From: Amblyomma americanum
Taxonomy: Eukaryota > Arthropoda > Arachnida > Ixodida > Ixodidae
Direction: 5' to 3'
DNA: 64,000 bases
Assembly: GCF_052857255.1 (NCBI RefSeq)
Contig: NW_027526657.1
Location: 62,001 to 126,000, forward strand
Shown: positions 1 to 13,400 of the stretch, in pieces
Position numbering within the stretch: the stretch's first letter is position 1
Layout of the letters: the number at the start of each line of letters is the position of its first letter
Notes under the pieces: model-generated
What the model was told of the DNA's origin: nothing
What the model saw: only the letters and a program-made list of their open reading frames with translations
The model's database searches: none
Translations under genes and position numbers: made by a program

Positions 1-1624
1 TTGTAATACCGATGTGTTGTGATTTAGCTCGTTTCGGTCTAAAACAGCTTGTTTCGTTGTATTAAGCACGAATACATGCTTTTCGCGCAGTTATAAGAGA
101 AAAAGTTTTGACGAGTATCACGTGGAAAACTTGTAATACCGATGTGTTGTTATTTAGCTCGTTTCGGTCTAAAACAGCTTGATTTGCTGTATTAAGCAAG
201 AATACATGCTTTTCGCGCAGTTATAAAAGAAAAAGTTTTGACGCCTATCAGAGGAACACTTGTAAAACCGATGTGTTGTGATTTAGCTCATTTCGGTCTA
301 AAACAGCTTGTTTCGCTGTATTAAGCAAGAATACATGCTTTTCGCGCAGTTATAAGAGAAAAAGTTTTGACGAGTATCACGTGGATACGTGTAAAAACCG
401 ATGTGTCCAGATTTAGCTCGTTTCGGTCTAAAACAGCTTGTTTCGTTGTATTAGGCAAGAATACATGCTTTTCGCGCAGTTATAAGAGAAAAAGTTTTGA
501 CGCGTATTAGACACTTGTAAAACCGATGTGTTGTGATTTAGCTCGTTTCGGTCTAAAACAGCTTGTTTCGCTGTATTAAGCAAGAATACATGCTTTTCGT
601 GCAGTTATAAGAGAAAAAGTTTTGACGCGTATCAGAGGAACACTTGTAAAACCGATGTGTTCAGATTTAGCTCGTTTCGGTCTAAAACAGCTTGTTTCGT
701 TGTATTATGCACGAATACATGCTTTACGCGCAGTTATAGAAGAAAAAGTTTTGACGCGTATCAGAGACACTTGTAAAACCGATGTGTTGTGATTTAGCTC
801 GTTTCGGTCTAAAACAGCTTGTTTCGTTGTATTAAGCAAGAAAACATGCTTTTCGCGCAGTTATAAGAGAAAAAGTTTTGACGAGTATCACGTGGATACT
901 TGTAAAACCGATGTGTTCAGATAAAGCTCGTTTCGGTCTAAAACAGCTTGTTTCGTTGTATTAAGCACGAATACATGCTTTTCGCGCAGTTATAAGAGAA
1001 AAAGTTTTGACGAGTATCACGTGGAACACTTGTAATACCGATGTGTTGTGATTTAGCTCGTTTCGGTTTAAAACAGCTTGTTTCGCTGTATTAAGCAAGA
1101 ATACATGCTTTTCGCGCAGTTATAAGAGAAAAAGTTTTGACGCGTATCAGAGGAACACTTGTAAAACCGATGTGTTCCGATTTAGCTCGTTTCGGTCTGA
1201 AACAGCTTGTTTCGTTGTATTAAGCACGAATACATGCTTTTCGCGCAGTTATAAGAGAAAAAGTTTAGACGTGTATCAGAGGAACACTTGTAAAACCGAT
1301 GTGTTGTGATTTAGCTCGTTTCGGTCTAAAACAGCTTGTTTCGTAGTATTAAGCAAGAATACATGCTTTTCGCGCAGTTATAAGAGAAAAAGTTTTGACG
1401 CGTATTAGAGGAACACTTGTAAAACCTTTGTGTTGTGATTTAGCTCGTTTCGACGCGTGTCACAGGGACACTTGTAAAACCGATGTGTTTCAGATTTAGC
1501 TCGTTTCGGTCTAAAACAACTTGTTTCGTTGTATTAAGCACGAATACATGCTTTACGCGCAGTTATAGAAGAAAAAGTTTTGACGCCTATTAGAGAGACA
1601 CTTGTAAAACCGATGTGTTATGAT
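1..1624 (+). repeat. Irregular monomer run at left edge
   Basis: About 12.6 monomers in no obvious tandem HOR within themselves. Tails cgtggaa, gaggaac, cgtggata and gagacac alternate irregularly, and a truncated monomer is present near 1447. The order from about 900 to 1600 resembles 5220-5950 (offset about 4319, measured at the truncation point) and 13.2-13.9 kb. This is therefore a partial copy of a longer HOR whose remainder lies partly outside the window. No gene is seen. Confidence 0.8.
1410..1500 (+). repeat. Truncated monomer (gtttcg|acgcg junction)
   Basis: At 1447-1455 the monomer jumps from gctcgtttcg directly to acgcgtgtcacagg, losing about 74 bp that normally hold the dyads and the TATA-like block. 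The spacing between flanking aatacatgc landmarks is 185 bp (129 + 56) instead of 258. An extra t follows at about 1483 (gtgtttcag). The break lies in short similar stretches (gtttcg and gttttgacg), which suggests a small slippage or microhomology deletion. Copies with the same junction are at 5766 and 13702, so it arose once and was then duplicated. Confidence 0.92.
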
Positions 1625-3303
1625 TTAGCTCGTTTCGGTCTAAAACAGCTTGTTTCGTTGTATTAAGCAAGAATACATGCTTTTCGCGCAGTTATAAGGG
1701 AAAAAGTTTTGACGCGTATCACATGGACACTTGGAAAACCGATGTGTTCAGATAAAGCTCGTTTCGGTCTAAAACAGCTTGTTTCGTTGTATTAAGCACG
1801 AATACATGCTTTTCGCGCAGTTATAAGAGAAAACGTTTTGACGAGTATCACGTGGAACACTTGTAATACCGATGTGTTGTGATTTAGCTCGTTTCGGTTT
1901 AAAACAGCTTGTTTCGCTGTATTAAGCAAGAATACATGCTTTTCGCGCAGTTATAAGAGAAAAAGTTTTGACGCGTATCAGAGGAACACTTGTAAAACCG
2001 ATGTGTTCAGATTTAGCTCGTTTCGGTCTGAAACAGCTTGTTTCGTTGTATTAGGCACGAATACATGCTTTTCGCGCAGTTATAAGAGAAAAAGTTTAGA
2101 CGCGTATCAGAGGAACACTTGTAAAACCGATGTGTTGTGATTTAGCTCGTTTCGGTGTAAAACAGCTTGTTTCGTAGTATTAAGCAAGAATACATGCTTT
2201 TCGCGCAGTTATAGGAGAAAAAGTTTTGACGCGTATTAGAGGAACACTTGTAAAACCTTTGTGTTGTGATTTAGCTCGTTTCGGTCTAAAACAGCTTGTT
2301 TCGCTGTATTAAGCAAGAATACATGCTTTTCGCGCAGTTATAAAAGAAAAAGTTTTGACGCGTGTCACAGGGACACTTGTAAAACCGATGTGTTCAGATT
2401 TAGCTCGTTTCGGTCTAAAACAATTTGTTTCGTTGTATTAAGCACGAATAGATGCTTTACGCGCAGTTATAGAAGAAAGAGTTTTGACGCCTATTAGAGA
2501 GACACTTGTAAAACCGATGTGTTATGATTTAGCTCGTTTCGGTCTAAAACAGCTTGTTTCGTTGTATTAAGCAAGAATACATGCTTTTCGCGCAGTTATA
2601 AGAGAGAAAGTTTTGACGAGTATCACGTGGATACTTGTAAATCCGATGTGTTGAGATTTAGCTCGTTTCGGTCTAAAACAGCTTGTTTCGTTGTATTAAG
2701 CAAGAATACATGCTTTACGCGCAGTTATAGAAGAAAAAGTTTTGACGCGTATCAGAGAGACACTTGTAAAACCGATGTGTTGTGATTTAGCTCGTTTCGG
2801 TCTAAAACAGCTTGTTTCGTTGTATTAAGCAAGAATACATGCTTTTCGCGCAGTTATAAGAGAAAAAGTTTTGACGAGTATCACGTGGATACTTGTAAAA
2901 CCGAAGTGTTCAGATTTAGCTCGTTTCGGTCTAAAACAGCTTGTTTCGTTGTATTAAGCACGAATACATGCTTTTCGCGCAGTTATAAAAGAAAACGTTT
3001 TGACGAGTATCACGTGGAACACTTGTAATACCGATGTGTTGTGATTTAGCTCGTTTCGGTCTAAAACCGCTTGTTTCGATGTATTAAGCAAGAATACATG
3101 CTTTTCGCGCAGTTATAAGAGAAAAAGTTTTGACGCGTGTCACAGGGACACTTGTAAAACCGATGTGTTCAGATTTAGCTCGTTTCGGTCTAAAACAGCT
3201 TGTTTCGTTGTATTAAGCAAGAATACATGCTTTACGCGCAGTTATAGAAGAAAAAGTTTTGACGCGTATCAGAGAGACACTTGTAAAACCGATGTGTTGT
3301 GAT
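1625..3303 (+). repeat. 1679-bp HOR, copy 1 (13 monomers)
   Basis: A 13-monomer block repeated immediately downstream at an offset of 1679 bp. Shared private variants include gataaagctcg (1749 and 3428), gaatagatgc (2451 and 4130) and gttgagatt after tccgatgtg (about 2653 and 4332). By eye only a handful of differences separate the copies over about 1.6 kb (for example acaatttg against acagcttg near 2413, and aggcacg against aagcacg near 2054). The left breakpoint is set where head ttatg (copy 1) and ttgtg (copy 2) diverge. Confidence 0.9.
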
Positions 3304-4898
3304 TTAGCTCGTTTCGGTCTAAAACAGCTTGTTTCGTTGTATTAAGCAAGAATACATGCTTTTCGCGCAGTTATAAGGGAAAAAGTTTTGACGCGTATCA
3401 CATGGACACTTGGAAAACCGATGTGTTCAGATAAAGCTCGTTTCGGTCTAAAACAGCTTGTTTCGTTGTATTAAGCACGAATACATGCTTTTCGCGCAGT
3501 TATAAGAGAAAAAGTTTTGACGAGTATCACGTGGAACACTTGTAATACCGATGTGTTGTGATTTAGCTCGTTTCGGTTTAAAACAGCTTGTTTCGCTGTA
3601 TTAAGCAAGAATACATGCTTTTCGCGCAGTTATAAGAGAAAAAGTTTTGACGCGTATCAGAGGAACACTTGTAAAACCGATGTGTTCAGATTTAGCTCGT
3701 TTCGGTCTGAAACAGCTTGTTTCGTTGTATTAAGCACGAATACATGCTTTTCGCGCAGTTATAAGAGAAAAAGTTTAGACGCGTATCAGAGGAACACTTG
3801 TAAAACCGATGTGTTGTGATTTAGCTCGTTTCGGTGTAAAACAGCTTGTTTCGTAGTATTAAGCAAGAATACATGCTTTTCGCGCAGTTATAAGAGAAAA
3901 AGTTTTGACGCGTATTAGAGGAACACTTGTAAAACCTTTGTGTTGTGATTTAGCTCGTTTCGGTCTAAAACAGCTTGTTTCGCTGTATTAAGCAAGAATA
4001 CATGCTTTTCGCGCAGTTATAAAAGAAAAAGTTTTGACGCGTGTCACAGGGACACTTGTAAAACCGATGTGTTCAGATTTAGCTCGTTTCGGTCTAAAAC
4101 AGCTTGTTTCGTTGTATTAAGCACGAATAGATGCTTTACGCGCAGTTATAGAAGAAAGAGTTTTGACGCCTATTAGAGAGACACTTGTAAAACCGATGTG
4201 TTATGATTTAGCTCGTTTCGGTCTAAAACAGCTTGTTTCGTTGTATTAAGCAAGAATACATGCTTTTCGCGCAGTTATAAGAGAGAAAGTTTTGACGAGT
4301 ATCACGTGGATACTTGTAAATCCGATGTGTTGAGATTTAGCTCGTTTCGGTCTAAAACAGCTTGTTTCGTTGTATTAAGCAAGAATACATGCTTTACGCG
4401 CAGTTATAGAAGAAAAAGTTTTTACGCGTATCAGAGAGACACTTGTAAAACCGATGTGTTGTGATTTAGCTCGTTTCGGTCTAAAACAGCTTGTTTCGTT
4501 GTATTAAGCAAGAATACATGCTTTTCGCGCAGTTATAAGAGAAAAAGTTTTGACGAGTATCACGTGGATACTTGTAAAACCGAAGTGTTCAGATTTAGCT
4601 CGTTTCGGTCTAAAACAGCTTGTTTCGTTGTATTAAGCACGAATACATGCTTTTCGCGCAGTTATAAAAGAAAACGTTTTGACGAGTATCACGTGGAACA
4701 CTTGTAATACCGATGTGTTGTGATTTAGCTCGTTTCGGTCTAAAACCGCTTGTTTCAATGTATTAAGCAAGAATACATGCTTTTCGCGCAGTTATAAGAG
4801 AAAAAGTTTTGACGCGTGTCACAGGGACACTTGTAAAACCGATGTGTTCAGATTTAGCTCGTTTCGGTCTAAAACAGCTTGTTTCGTTGTATTAAGCA
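3304..4898 (+). repeat. 1679-bp HOR, copy 2
   Basis: Second copy of the preceding 13-monomer block, matching until about 4898. There this copy continues with gcacgaatacatgcttttcg while copy 1 has the gcaagaatacatgctttacg form. Copy-specific changes include gtttttacg near 4418 and tttcaatgtatt near 4757. Confidence 0.9.
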
Positions 4899-5444
4899 CG
4901 AATACATGCTTTTCGCGCAGTTATAAGAGAAAAAGTTTTGACGAGTATCACGTGGAACACTTGTAATACCGATGTGCTGTGATTTGGCACGTTTCGGTCT
5001 AAAACAGCTTGTTTCGTTGTATTAAGCAAGAATACATGCTTTTCGCGCAGTTATAAGAGAAAAAGTTTTGACGCGTATCAGAGGAACACTTGTAAAACCG
5101 ATGTGTTCAGTTTTAACTCTTTTCGGACTAAAACAGCTTGTTTCGTTGTAATAAGCACGAATACATGCTTTTCGCGCAGTTATAAGGGAAAAAGTTTTGA
5201 CGCGTATCACATGGACACTTGGAAAACCGATGTGTTCAGATAAAGCTCGTTTCGGTCTAAAACAGCTTGTTTCGTTGTATTAAGCACGAATACATGCTTT
5301 TCGCGCAGTTATAAGAGAAAAAGTTTTGACGAGTATCACGTGGAACACTTGTAATACCGATGTGTTGTGATTTAGCTCGTTTCGGTTTAAAACAGCTTGT
5401 TTCGCTGTATTAAGCAAGAATACATGCTTTTCGCGCAGTTATAA
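4899..5444 (+). repeat. Linking monomers before the 8-kb-spaced repeat
   Basis: About four monomers. One at about 5100-5130 carries aactcttttcggact, the anchor variant of the large HORs, here with the odd head ttcagtttt. Another, near 4970-4990, has gctgtgatttggcacg. Both are also found next to each other at 7610-7760, 9295-9440, 10330-10475 and 16060-16210, so this is a short piece of that HOR. No gene is seen. Confidence 0.75.
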
Positions 5445-8400
5445 GAGAAAAAGTTTTGACGCGTATCAGAGGAACAATTGTAAAACCGATGTGTTCAGAT
5501 TTAGCTCGTTTCGGTCTGAAACAGCTTGTTTCGTTGTATTAAGCACGAATACACGCTTTTCGCGCAGTTATAAGAGAAAAAGTTTAGACGTGTATCAGAG
5601 GAACACTTGTAAAACCGATGTGTTGTGATTTAGCTCGTTTCGGTCTAAAACAGCTTGTTTCGTAGTATTAAGCAAGAATACATGCTTTTCGCGCAGTTAT
5701 AAGAGAAAACGTTTTGACGCGTATTAGAGGAACACTTGTAAAACCTTTGTGTTGTGATTTAGCTCGTTTCGACGCGTGTCAAAGGGACACTTGTAAAACC
5801 GATGTGTTCAGATTTAGCTCGTTTCGGTCTAAAACAACTTGTTTCGTTGTATTAAGCACGAATACATGCTTTACGCGCAGTTATAGAAGAAAAAGTTTTG
5901 ACGCCTATTAGAGAGACACTTGTAAAACCGATGTGTTATGATTTAGCTCGTTTCGGTCTAAAACAGCTTGTTTCGTTGTATTAAGCAACAATACATGCTT
6001 TTCGCGCAGTTATAAGAGAAAGTTTTGACGAGTATCACGTGGATACTTGTAAAACCGATGTGTTCAGATTTAGCTCGTTTCGGTCTAAAACAGCTCGTTT
6101 CATTGTATTAAGCAAGAATACATGCTTTACGCGCAGTTATAGAAGAAAAAGTTTTGACGCGTATCAGAGAGACACTTGTAAAACCGATGTGTTGTGATTT
6201 AGCTCGTTTCGGTCTAAAACAGCTTGTTTCGTTGTATTAAGCAAGAATACATGCTTTTCGCGCAGTTATAAGGGAAAAAGTTTTGACGCGTATCACATGG
6301 ACACTTGGAAAACCGATGTGTTCAGATAAAGCTCGTTTCGGTCTAAAACAGCTTGTTTCGTTGTATTAAGCACGAATACATGCTTTTCGCGCAGTTATAA
6401 GAGAAAAAGTTTTGACGAGTATCACGTGGAACACTTGTAATACCGATGTGTTGTGATTTAGCTCGTTTCGGTTTAAAACAGCTTGTTTCGCTGTATTAAG
6501 CAAGAATACATGCTTTTCGCGCAGTTATAAGAGAAAAAGTTTTGACGAGTATCACGTGGATACTTGTAAAACCGATGTGTTCAGATTTAGCTCGTTTCGG
6601 TCTAAAACAGCTTGTTTCGTTGTATTAAGCACGAATACATGCTTTTCGCGCAGTTATAAGAGAAAAAGTTTTGACGAGTATCACGTGGAACACTTGTAAT
6701 ACCGATGTGTTGTGATTTAGCTCGTTTCGGTTTAAAACAGCTTGTTTCGCTGTATTAAGCAAGAATACATGCTTTTCGCGCAGTTATAAGAGAAAAAGTT
6801 TTGACGCGTATCAGAGGAACACTTGTAAAACCGATGTGTTCAGATTTAGCTCGTTTCGGTCTGAAACAGCTTGTTTCGTTGTATTAAGCACGAATACATG
6901 CTTTTCGCGCAGTTATAAGAGAAAAAGTTTAGACGCGTATCAGAGGAACACTTGTAAAACCGATGTGTTGTGATTTAGCTCGTTTCGGTGTAAAACAGCT
7001 TGTTTCGTAGTATTAAGCAAGAATACATGCTTTTCCCGCAGTTATAAGAGAAAAAGTTTTGACGCGTATTAGAGGAACACTTGTAAAACCTTTGTGTTGT
7101 GATTTAGCTCGTTTCGGTCTAAAACAGCTTGTTTCGCTGTATTAAGCAAGAATACATGCTTTTCGCGCAGTTATAAGAGAAAAAGTTTTGACGCGTGTCA
7201 CAGGGACACTTGTAAAACCGATGTGTTCAGATTTAGCTCGTTTCGGTCTAAAACAACTTGTTTCGTTGTATTAAGCACGAATACATGCTTTACGCGCAGT
7301 TATAGAAGAAAGAGTTTTGACGCCTATTAGAGAGACACTTGTAAAACTGATGTGTTATGATTTAGCTCGTTTCGGTCTAAAACAGCTTGTTTCGTTGTAT
7401 TAAGCAAGAATACATGCTTTTCGCGCAGTTATAAGAGAGAAAGTTTTGACGAGTATCACGTGGATACTTGTAAATCCGATGTGTTCAGATTTAGCTCGTT
7501 TCGGTCTAAAACAGCTTGTTTCGTTGTATTAAGCACGAATACATGCTTTTCGCGCAGTTATAAGAGAAAAAGTTTTGACGAGTATCACGTGGAACACTTG
7601 TAATACCGATGTGCTGTGATTTGGCACGTTTCGGTCTAAAACAGCTTGTTTCGTTGTATTAAGCAAGAATACATGCTTTTCGCGCAGTTATAAGAGAAAA
7701 AGTTTTGACGCGTATCAGAGGAACACTTGTAAAACCGATGTGTTCAGATTTAATTCTTTTCGGACTAAAACAGCTTGTTTCGTTGTATTAAGCACGAATA
7801 CATGCTTTTCGCGCAGTTATAAGGGAAAAAGTTTTGACGCGTATCACATGGACACTTGGAAAACCGATGTGTTCAGATTTAGCTCGTTTTGGTCTAAAAC
7901 AGCTTGTTTCGTTGTATTAAGCACGAATACATGCTTTTCGCGCAGTTATAAGAGAGAAAGTTTTGACGCGTATCAGAGGAACAATTGTAAAACCGATGTG
8001 TTGTGATTTAGCTCGTTTCGGTCTAAAACAGCTTGTTTCGCTGTATTAAGCACGAATACATGGTTTTCGCGCCGTTATAAGAGAAAAAGTTTAGACGCGT
8101 ATCAGAGGAACAATTGTAAAACCGATGCGTTGTGATTTAGCTCGTTTCGGTCTAAAACAGCTTGTTTTCCTGTATTAAGCAGAAATACATGCTTTTCGCG
8201 CAGTGATAAGAGAAAAAGCTTTAAAGGCGTGTCACAGGGACACTTGTAAAACCGATGTGTTCAGATTTACCTCGTTTCGGTCTAAAACAGCTTGTTTCGT
8301 TGGACTAAGCACGAATACATGCTTTTCGCGCAGCTATAAGAGAAAGAAGAGTTGACGCGTATCAGAGGAACACTTGTAAAACCGATGTGTTGTGATTTAG

Positions 8401-8600
8401 CTCGTTTCGGTCTAAAACAGCTTGTTTCGCTGTATTAAGCAATAATACATGCTTTTCGCGCAGTTATAAGAGAAAAAAATTTGACGCGTATCAGAGGAAC
8501 ACTTGTAAAACCGATGTGTTGTGATTTAGCTCGTTTTGGTCTAAAACAGCTTGTTTCGCTGTATTAAGCAGGAATACATGCTTTTCGCGCAGTTATAAGA
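5445..8600 (+). repeat. ~3.1-kb HOR segment, copy A
   Basis: Matches 13381-17051. The offset is constant at 7936 bp up to about 7530 (checked at 5551, 5766 and 7089) and 8451 bp after that, because the downstream copy holds about four extra monomers. Shared private variants are gaatacacgc (5551), the gtttcg|acgcg truncation (5766) and gcaacaatac (about 5986). Between 7740 and 8260 come the aactc/aattc anchor monomer, a gcgccgttata monomer and the gctttaaagg tail, in the same order as the later HORs. Confidence 0.88.
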
Positions 8601-8840
8601 GAAAAAGTTTTAAAGGCATGTCACAAGGACACTTGTAAAACCGATGTGTTCAGTTTTACCTCGTTTCGGTCTAAAACAGCTTGTTTCGTTGGACTAAGCA
8701 AGAATACATGCTTTTCGCGCAGTTATAAGAGAAAAAGTTTTAAAGGCATGTCACAAGGACACTTGTAAAACCGATGTGTTCAGTTTTACCTCGTTTCGGT
8801 CTAAAACAGCTTGTTTCGTTGGACTAAGCAAGAATACATG
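8581..8840 (+). repeat. Perfect 130-bp monomer dimer
   Basis: Two adjacent monomers are identical over 130 bp each: cttttcgcgc at 8581 and again at 8711, with the same gttttaaaggcatgtcac tail, ttttacctcg head and ttggactaag middle. A single extra copy of an otherwise once-per-HOR monomer type is the simplest visible product of a one-monomer unequal exchange or slippage. Confidence 0.93.
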
Positions 8841-9000
8841 CTTTTCGCGCAGTTATAAGAGAAAAAGTTTTGACGAGTATCACGTGGATACTTGTAAAAC
8901 CGATGTGTTCAGATTAAGCTCGTTTCGGTCTAAAACAGCTTGTTTCGTTGTATTAAGCACGAATACATGCTTTTCGCGCAGTTATAAGAGAAAAAGTTTT

Positions 9001-10035
9001 GACGAGTATCACGTGGAACACTTGTAATACCGATGTGTTGTGATTTAGCTCGTTTCGGTCTAAAACCGCTTGTTTCGATGTATTAAGCAAGAATACATGC
9101 TTTTCGCGCAGTTATAAGAGAAAAAGTTTTGACGCGTGTCACAGGGACACTTGTAAAACCGATGTGTTCAGATTTAGCTCGTTTCGGTCTAAAACAGCTT
9201 GTTACGTTGTATTAAGCACGAATACATGCTTTTCGCGCAGTTATAAGAGAAAAAGTTTTGACGAGTATCACGTGGAACACTTGTAATACCGATGTGCTGT
9301 GATTTGGCACGTTTCGGTCTAAAACAGCTTGTTTCGTTGTATTAAGCAAGAATACATGCTTTTCGCGCAGTTATAAGAGAAAAAGTTTTGACGCGTATCA
9401 GAGGAACACTTGTAAACCGATGTGTTCAGATTTAACTCTTTTCGGACTAAAACAGCTTGTTTCGTTGTATTAAGCACGAATACATGCTTTTCGCGCAGTT
9501 ATAAGGGAAAACGTTTTGACGCGTATCACATGGACACTTGGAAAACCGATGTGTTCAGATTTAGCTCGTTTTGGTCTAAAACAGCTTGTTTCGTTGTATT
9601 AAGCACGAATACATGCTTTTCGCGCCGTTATAAGAGAAAAAGTTTAGACGCGTATCAGAGGAACAATTGTAAAACCGATGCGTTGTGATTTAGCTCGTTT
9701 CGGTCTAAAACAGCTTGTTTTCCTGTATTAAGCAGAAATACATGCTTTTCGCGCAGTGATAAGAGAAAAAGCTTTAAAGGCGTGTCACAGGGACACTTGT
9801 AAAACCGATGTGTTCAGGTTAACCTCGTTTCGGTCTAAAACAGCTTGTTTCGTTGGACTAAGCACGAATACATGCTTTTCGCGCAGCTATAAGAGAAAGA
9901 AGAGTTGACGCGTATCAGAGGAACACTTGTAAAACCGATGTGTTGTGATTTAGCTCGTTTCGGTCTAAAACAGCTTGTTTCGCTGTATTAAGCAATAATA
10001 CATGCTTTTCGCGCAGTTATAAGAGAAAAAAATTT
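9001..10035 (+). repeat. 1036-bp HOR, copy 1 (8 monomers)
   Basis: An eight-monomer block repeated directly at 10036. It contains, in order, the ccgcttgtttcgatg monomer, gcttgttacg, gctgtgatttggcacg, aactcttttcggact, the gcgccgttata form with gtttagacg, ttttcctgtatt with gctttaaagg, and ttaacctcg with ttggactaag and cagctataag. The copies differ by one base loss (gtaaaccg at about 9415) and one substitution (cttgtaaaacc against cttggaaaacc near 10189) by eye. Confidence 0.92.
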
Positions 10036-11071
10036 GACGAGTATCACGTGGAACACTTGTAATACCGATGTGTTGTGATTTAGCTCGTTTCGGTCTAAAA
10101 CCGCTTGTTTCGATGTATTAAGCAAGAATACATGCTTTTCGCGCAGTTATAAGAGAAAAAGTTTTGACGCGTGTCACAGGGACACTTGGAAAACCGATGT
10201 GTTCAGATTTAGCTCGTTTCGGTCTAAAACAGCTTGTTACGTTGTATTAAGCACGAATACATGCTTTTCGCGCAGTTATAAGAGAAAAAGTTTTGACGAG
10301 TATCACGTGGAACACTTGTAATACCGATGTGCTGTGATTTGGCACGTTTCGGTCTAAAACAGCTTGTTTCGTTGTATTAAGCAAGAATACATGCTTTTCG
10401 CGCAGTTATAAGAGAAAAAGTTTTGACGCGTATCAGAGGAACACTTGTAAAACCGATGTGTTCAGATTTAACTCTTTTCGGACTAAAACAGCTTGTTTCG
10501 TTGTATTAAGCACGAATACATGCTTTTCGCGCAGTTATAAGGGAAAACGTTTTGACGCGTATCACATGGACACTTGGAAAACCGATGTGTTCAGATTTAG
10601 CTCGTTTTGGTCTAAAACAGCTTGTTTCGTTGTATTAAGCACGAATACATGCTTTTCGCGCCGTTATAAGAGAAAAAGTTTAGACGCGTATCAGAGGAAC
10701 AATTGTAAAACCGATGCGTTGTGATTTAGCTCGTTTCGGTCTAAAACAGCTTGTTTTCCTGTATTAAGCAGAAATACATGCTTTTCGCGCAGTGATAAGA
10801 GAAAAAGCTTTAAAGGCGTGTCACAGGGACACTTGTAAAACCGATGTGTTCAGGTTAACCTCGTTTCGGTCTAAAACAGCTTGTTTCGTTGGACTAAGCA
10901 CGAATACATGCTTTTCGCGCAGCTATAAGAGAAAGAAGAGTTGACGCGTATCAGAGGAACACTTGTAAAACCGATGTGTTGTGATTTAGCTCGTTTCGGT
11001 CTAAAACAGCTTGTTTCGCTGTATTAAGCAATAATACATGCTTTTCGCGCAGTTATAAGAGAAAAAAATTT
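10036..11071 (+). repeat. 1036-bp HOR, copy 2
   Basis: Second copy of the eight-monomer block. It diverges at about 11071, where the tail becomes gacgcgtatcagagg instead of gacgagtatcacgtgg. Its right half is itself part of the larger segment that reappears around 16.5 kb. Confidence 0.92.
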
Positions 11072-13400
11072 GACGCGTATCAGAGGAACACTTGTAAAAC
11101 CGATGTGTTGTGATTTAGCTCGTTTTGGTCTAAAACAGCTTGTTTCGCTGTATTAAGCAGGAATACATGCTTTTCGCGCAGTTATAAGAGAAAAAGTTTT
11201 GACGCGTATCACATGGACACTTGGAAAACCGATGTGTTCAGATTAAGCTCGTTTCGGTCTAAAACAGCTTGTTTCGTTGTATTAAGCACGAATACATGCT
11301 TTTCGCGCAGTTATAAGAGAAAAAGTTTTGACGAGTATCACGTGGAACACTTGTAATACCGATGTGTTGTGATTTAGCTCGTTTCGGTTTAAAACAGCTT
11401 GTTTCGCTGTATTAAGCAAGAATACATGCTTTTCGCGCAGTTATAAGAGAAAAAGTTTTGACGCGTATCAGAGGAACACCTGTAAAACCGATGTGTTCAG
11501 ATTTAGCTCGTTTCGGTCTGAAACAGCTTGTTTCGTTGTATTAAGCACGAATACATGCTTTTCGCGCAGTTATAAGAGAAAAAGTTTTGACGCGTATTAG
11601 AGGAACACTTGTAAAACCTTTGTGTTGTGATTTAGCTCGTTTCGGTCTAAAACAGCTTGTTTCGCTGTATTAAGCAAGAATACATGCTTTTCGCGCAGTT
11701 ATAAGAGAAAAAGTTTTGACGCGTGTCACAGGGACACTTGTAAAACCGATGTGTTCAGATTTAGCTCGTTTCGGTCTAAAACAACTTGTTTCGTTGTATT
11801 AAGCACGAATACATGCTTTTCGCGCAGTTATAAGAGAAAGTTTTGACGAGTATCACGTGGATAGTTGTAAAACCGATGTGTTCAGATTTAGCTCGTTTCG
11901 GTCTAAAACAGCTTGTTTCATTGTATTAAGCAAGAATACATGCTTTACGCGCAGTTATAGAAGAAAAAGTTTTTACGCGTATCAGAGAGACACTTGTAAA
12001 ACCGATGTGTTGTGATTTAGCTCGTTTCGGTCTAAAACAGCTTGTTTCGTTGTATTAAGCAAGAATACATGCTTTTCGCGCAGTTATAAGAGAAAAAGTT
12101 TTGACGAGTATCACGTGGATAATTGTAAAACCGATGTGTTCAGATTTAGCTCGTTTCGGTCTAAAACAGCTTGTTTCGTTGTATAAAGCACGAATACATG
12201 CTTTTCGCGCAGTTATAAGAGAAAAAGTTTTGACGAGTATCACGTGGAACACTTGTAATACCGATGTGTTGTGATTTAGCTCGTTTCGGTTTAAAACAGC
12301 TTGTTTCGCTGTATTAAGCAAGTATACATGCTTTTCGCGCAGTTATAAGAGAAAAAGTTTTGACGCGTATCAGAGGAACACTTGTAAAACCGATGTGTTC
12401 AGATTTAGCTCGTTTCGGTCTGAAACAGCTTGTTTCGTTGTATTAAGCACGAATACATGCTTTTCGCGCAGTTATAAGAGAAAAAGTTTAGACGCGTATC
12501 AGAGGAACACTTGAAAACCGATGTGTTGTGATTTAACTCGTTTCGGTGTAAAACAGCTTGTTTCGTAGTATTAAGCAAGAATACATGCTTTTCGCGCAGT
12601 TATAAGAGAAAAAGTTTTGACGCGTATTAGAGGAACACTTGTAAAACCTTTGTGTTGTGATTTAGCTCGTTTCGGTCTAAAACAGCTTGTTTCGCTGTAT
12701 TAAGCAAGAATACATGCTTTTCGCGCAGTTATAAGAGAAAAAGTTTTGACGCGTGTCACAGGGACACTTGTAAAACCGATGTGTTCAGATTTAGCTCGTT
12801 TCGGTCTAAAACAACTTGTTTCGTTGTATTAAGCACGAATACATGCTTTACGCGCAGTTATAGAAGAAAGAGTTTTGACGCCTATTAGAGAGACACTTGT
12901 AAAACCGATGTGTTATGATTTAGCTCGTTTCGGTCTAAAACAGCTTGTTTCGTTGTATTAAGCAAGAATACATGCTTTTCGCGCAGTTATAAGAGAGAAA
13001 GTTTTGACGAGTATCACGTGGATACTTGTAAAACCGATGTGTTCAGATTTAGCTCGTTTCGGTCTAAAACAGCTTGTTTCGTTGTATTAAGCAAGAATAC
13101 ATGCTTTACGCGCAGTTATAGAAGAAAAAGTTTTGACGAGTATCACGTGGAACACTTGTAATACCGATGTGTTGTGATTTAGCTCGTTTCGGTCTAAAAC
13201 AGCTTGTTTCGCTGTATTAAGCAAGAATACATGCTTTTCGCGCAGTTATAAGAGAAAAAGTTTTGACGCGTGTCACAGGGACACTTGTAAAACCGATGTG
13301 TTCAGATTTAGCTCGTTTCGGTCTAAAACAGCTTGTTTCGTTGTATTAAGCACGAATACATGCTTTTCGCGCAGTTATAAGGGAAAAAGTTTTGACGCGT
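10640..13400 (+). repeat. ~2.7-kb HOR segment, copy A
   Basis: Matches 16500-19130. The offset is 5862 bp (checked at ccgatgcg 10711/16573 and ggactaag 10891/16753), 5864 bp near 12055/17919, and about 5735 bp after a one-monomer loss in the downstream copy near 12980/18842. It holds the CACGTG-tail monomers and the ttacgcg/ttatagaag monomers. The shared acaacttgtttcg variant makes a near-perfect AAACAA-c-TTGTTT dyad. Confidence 0.86.
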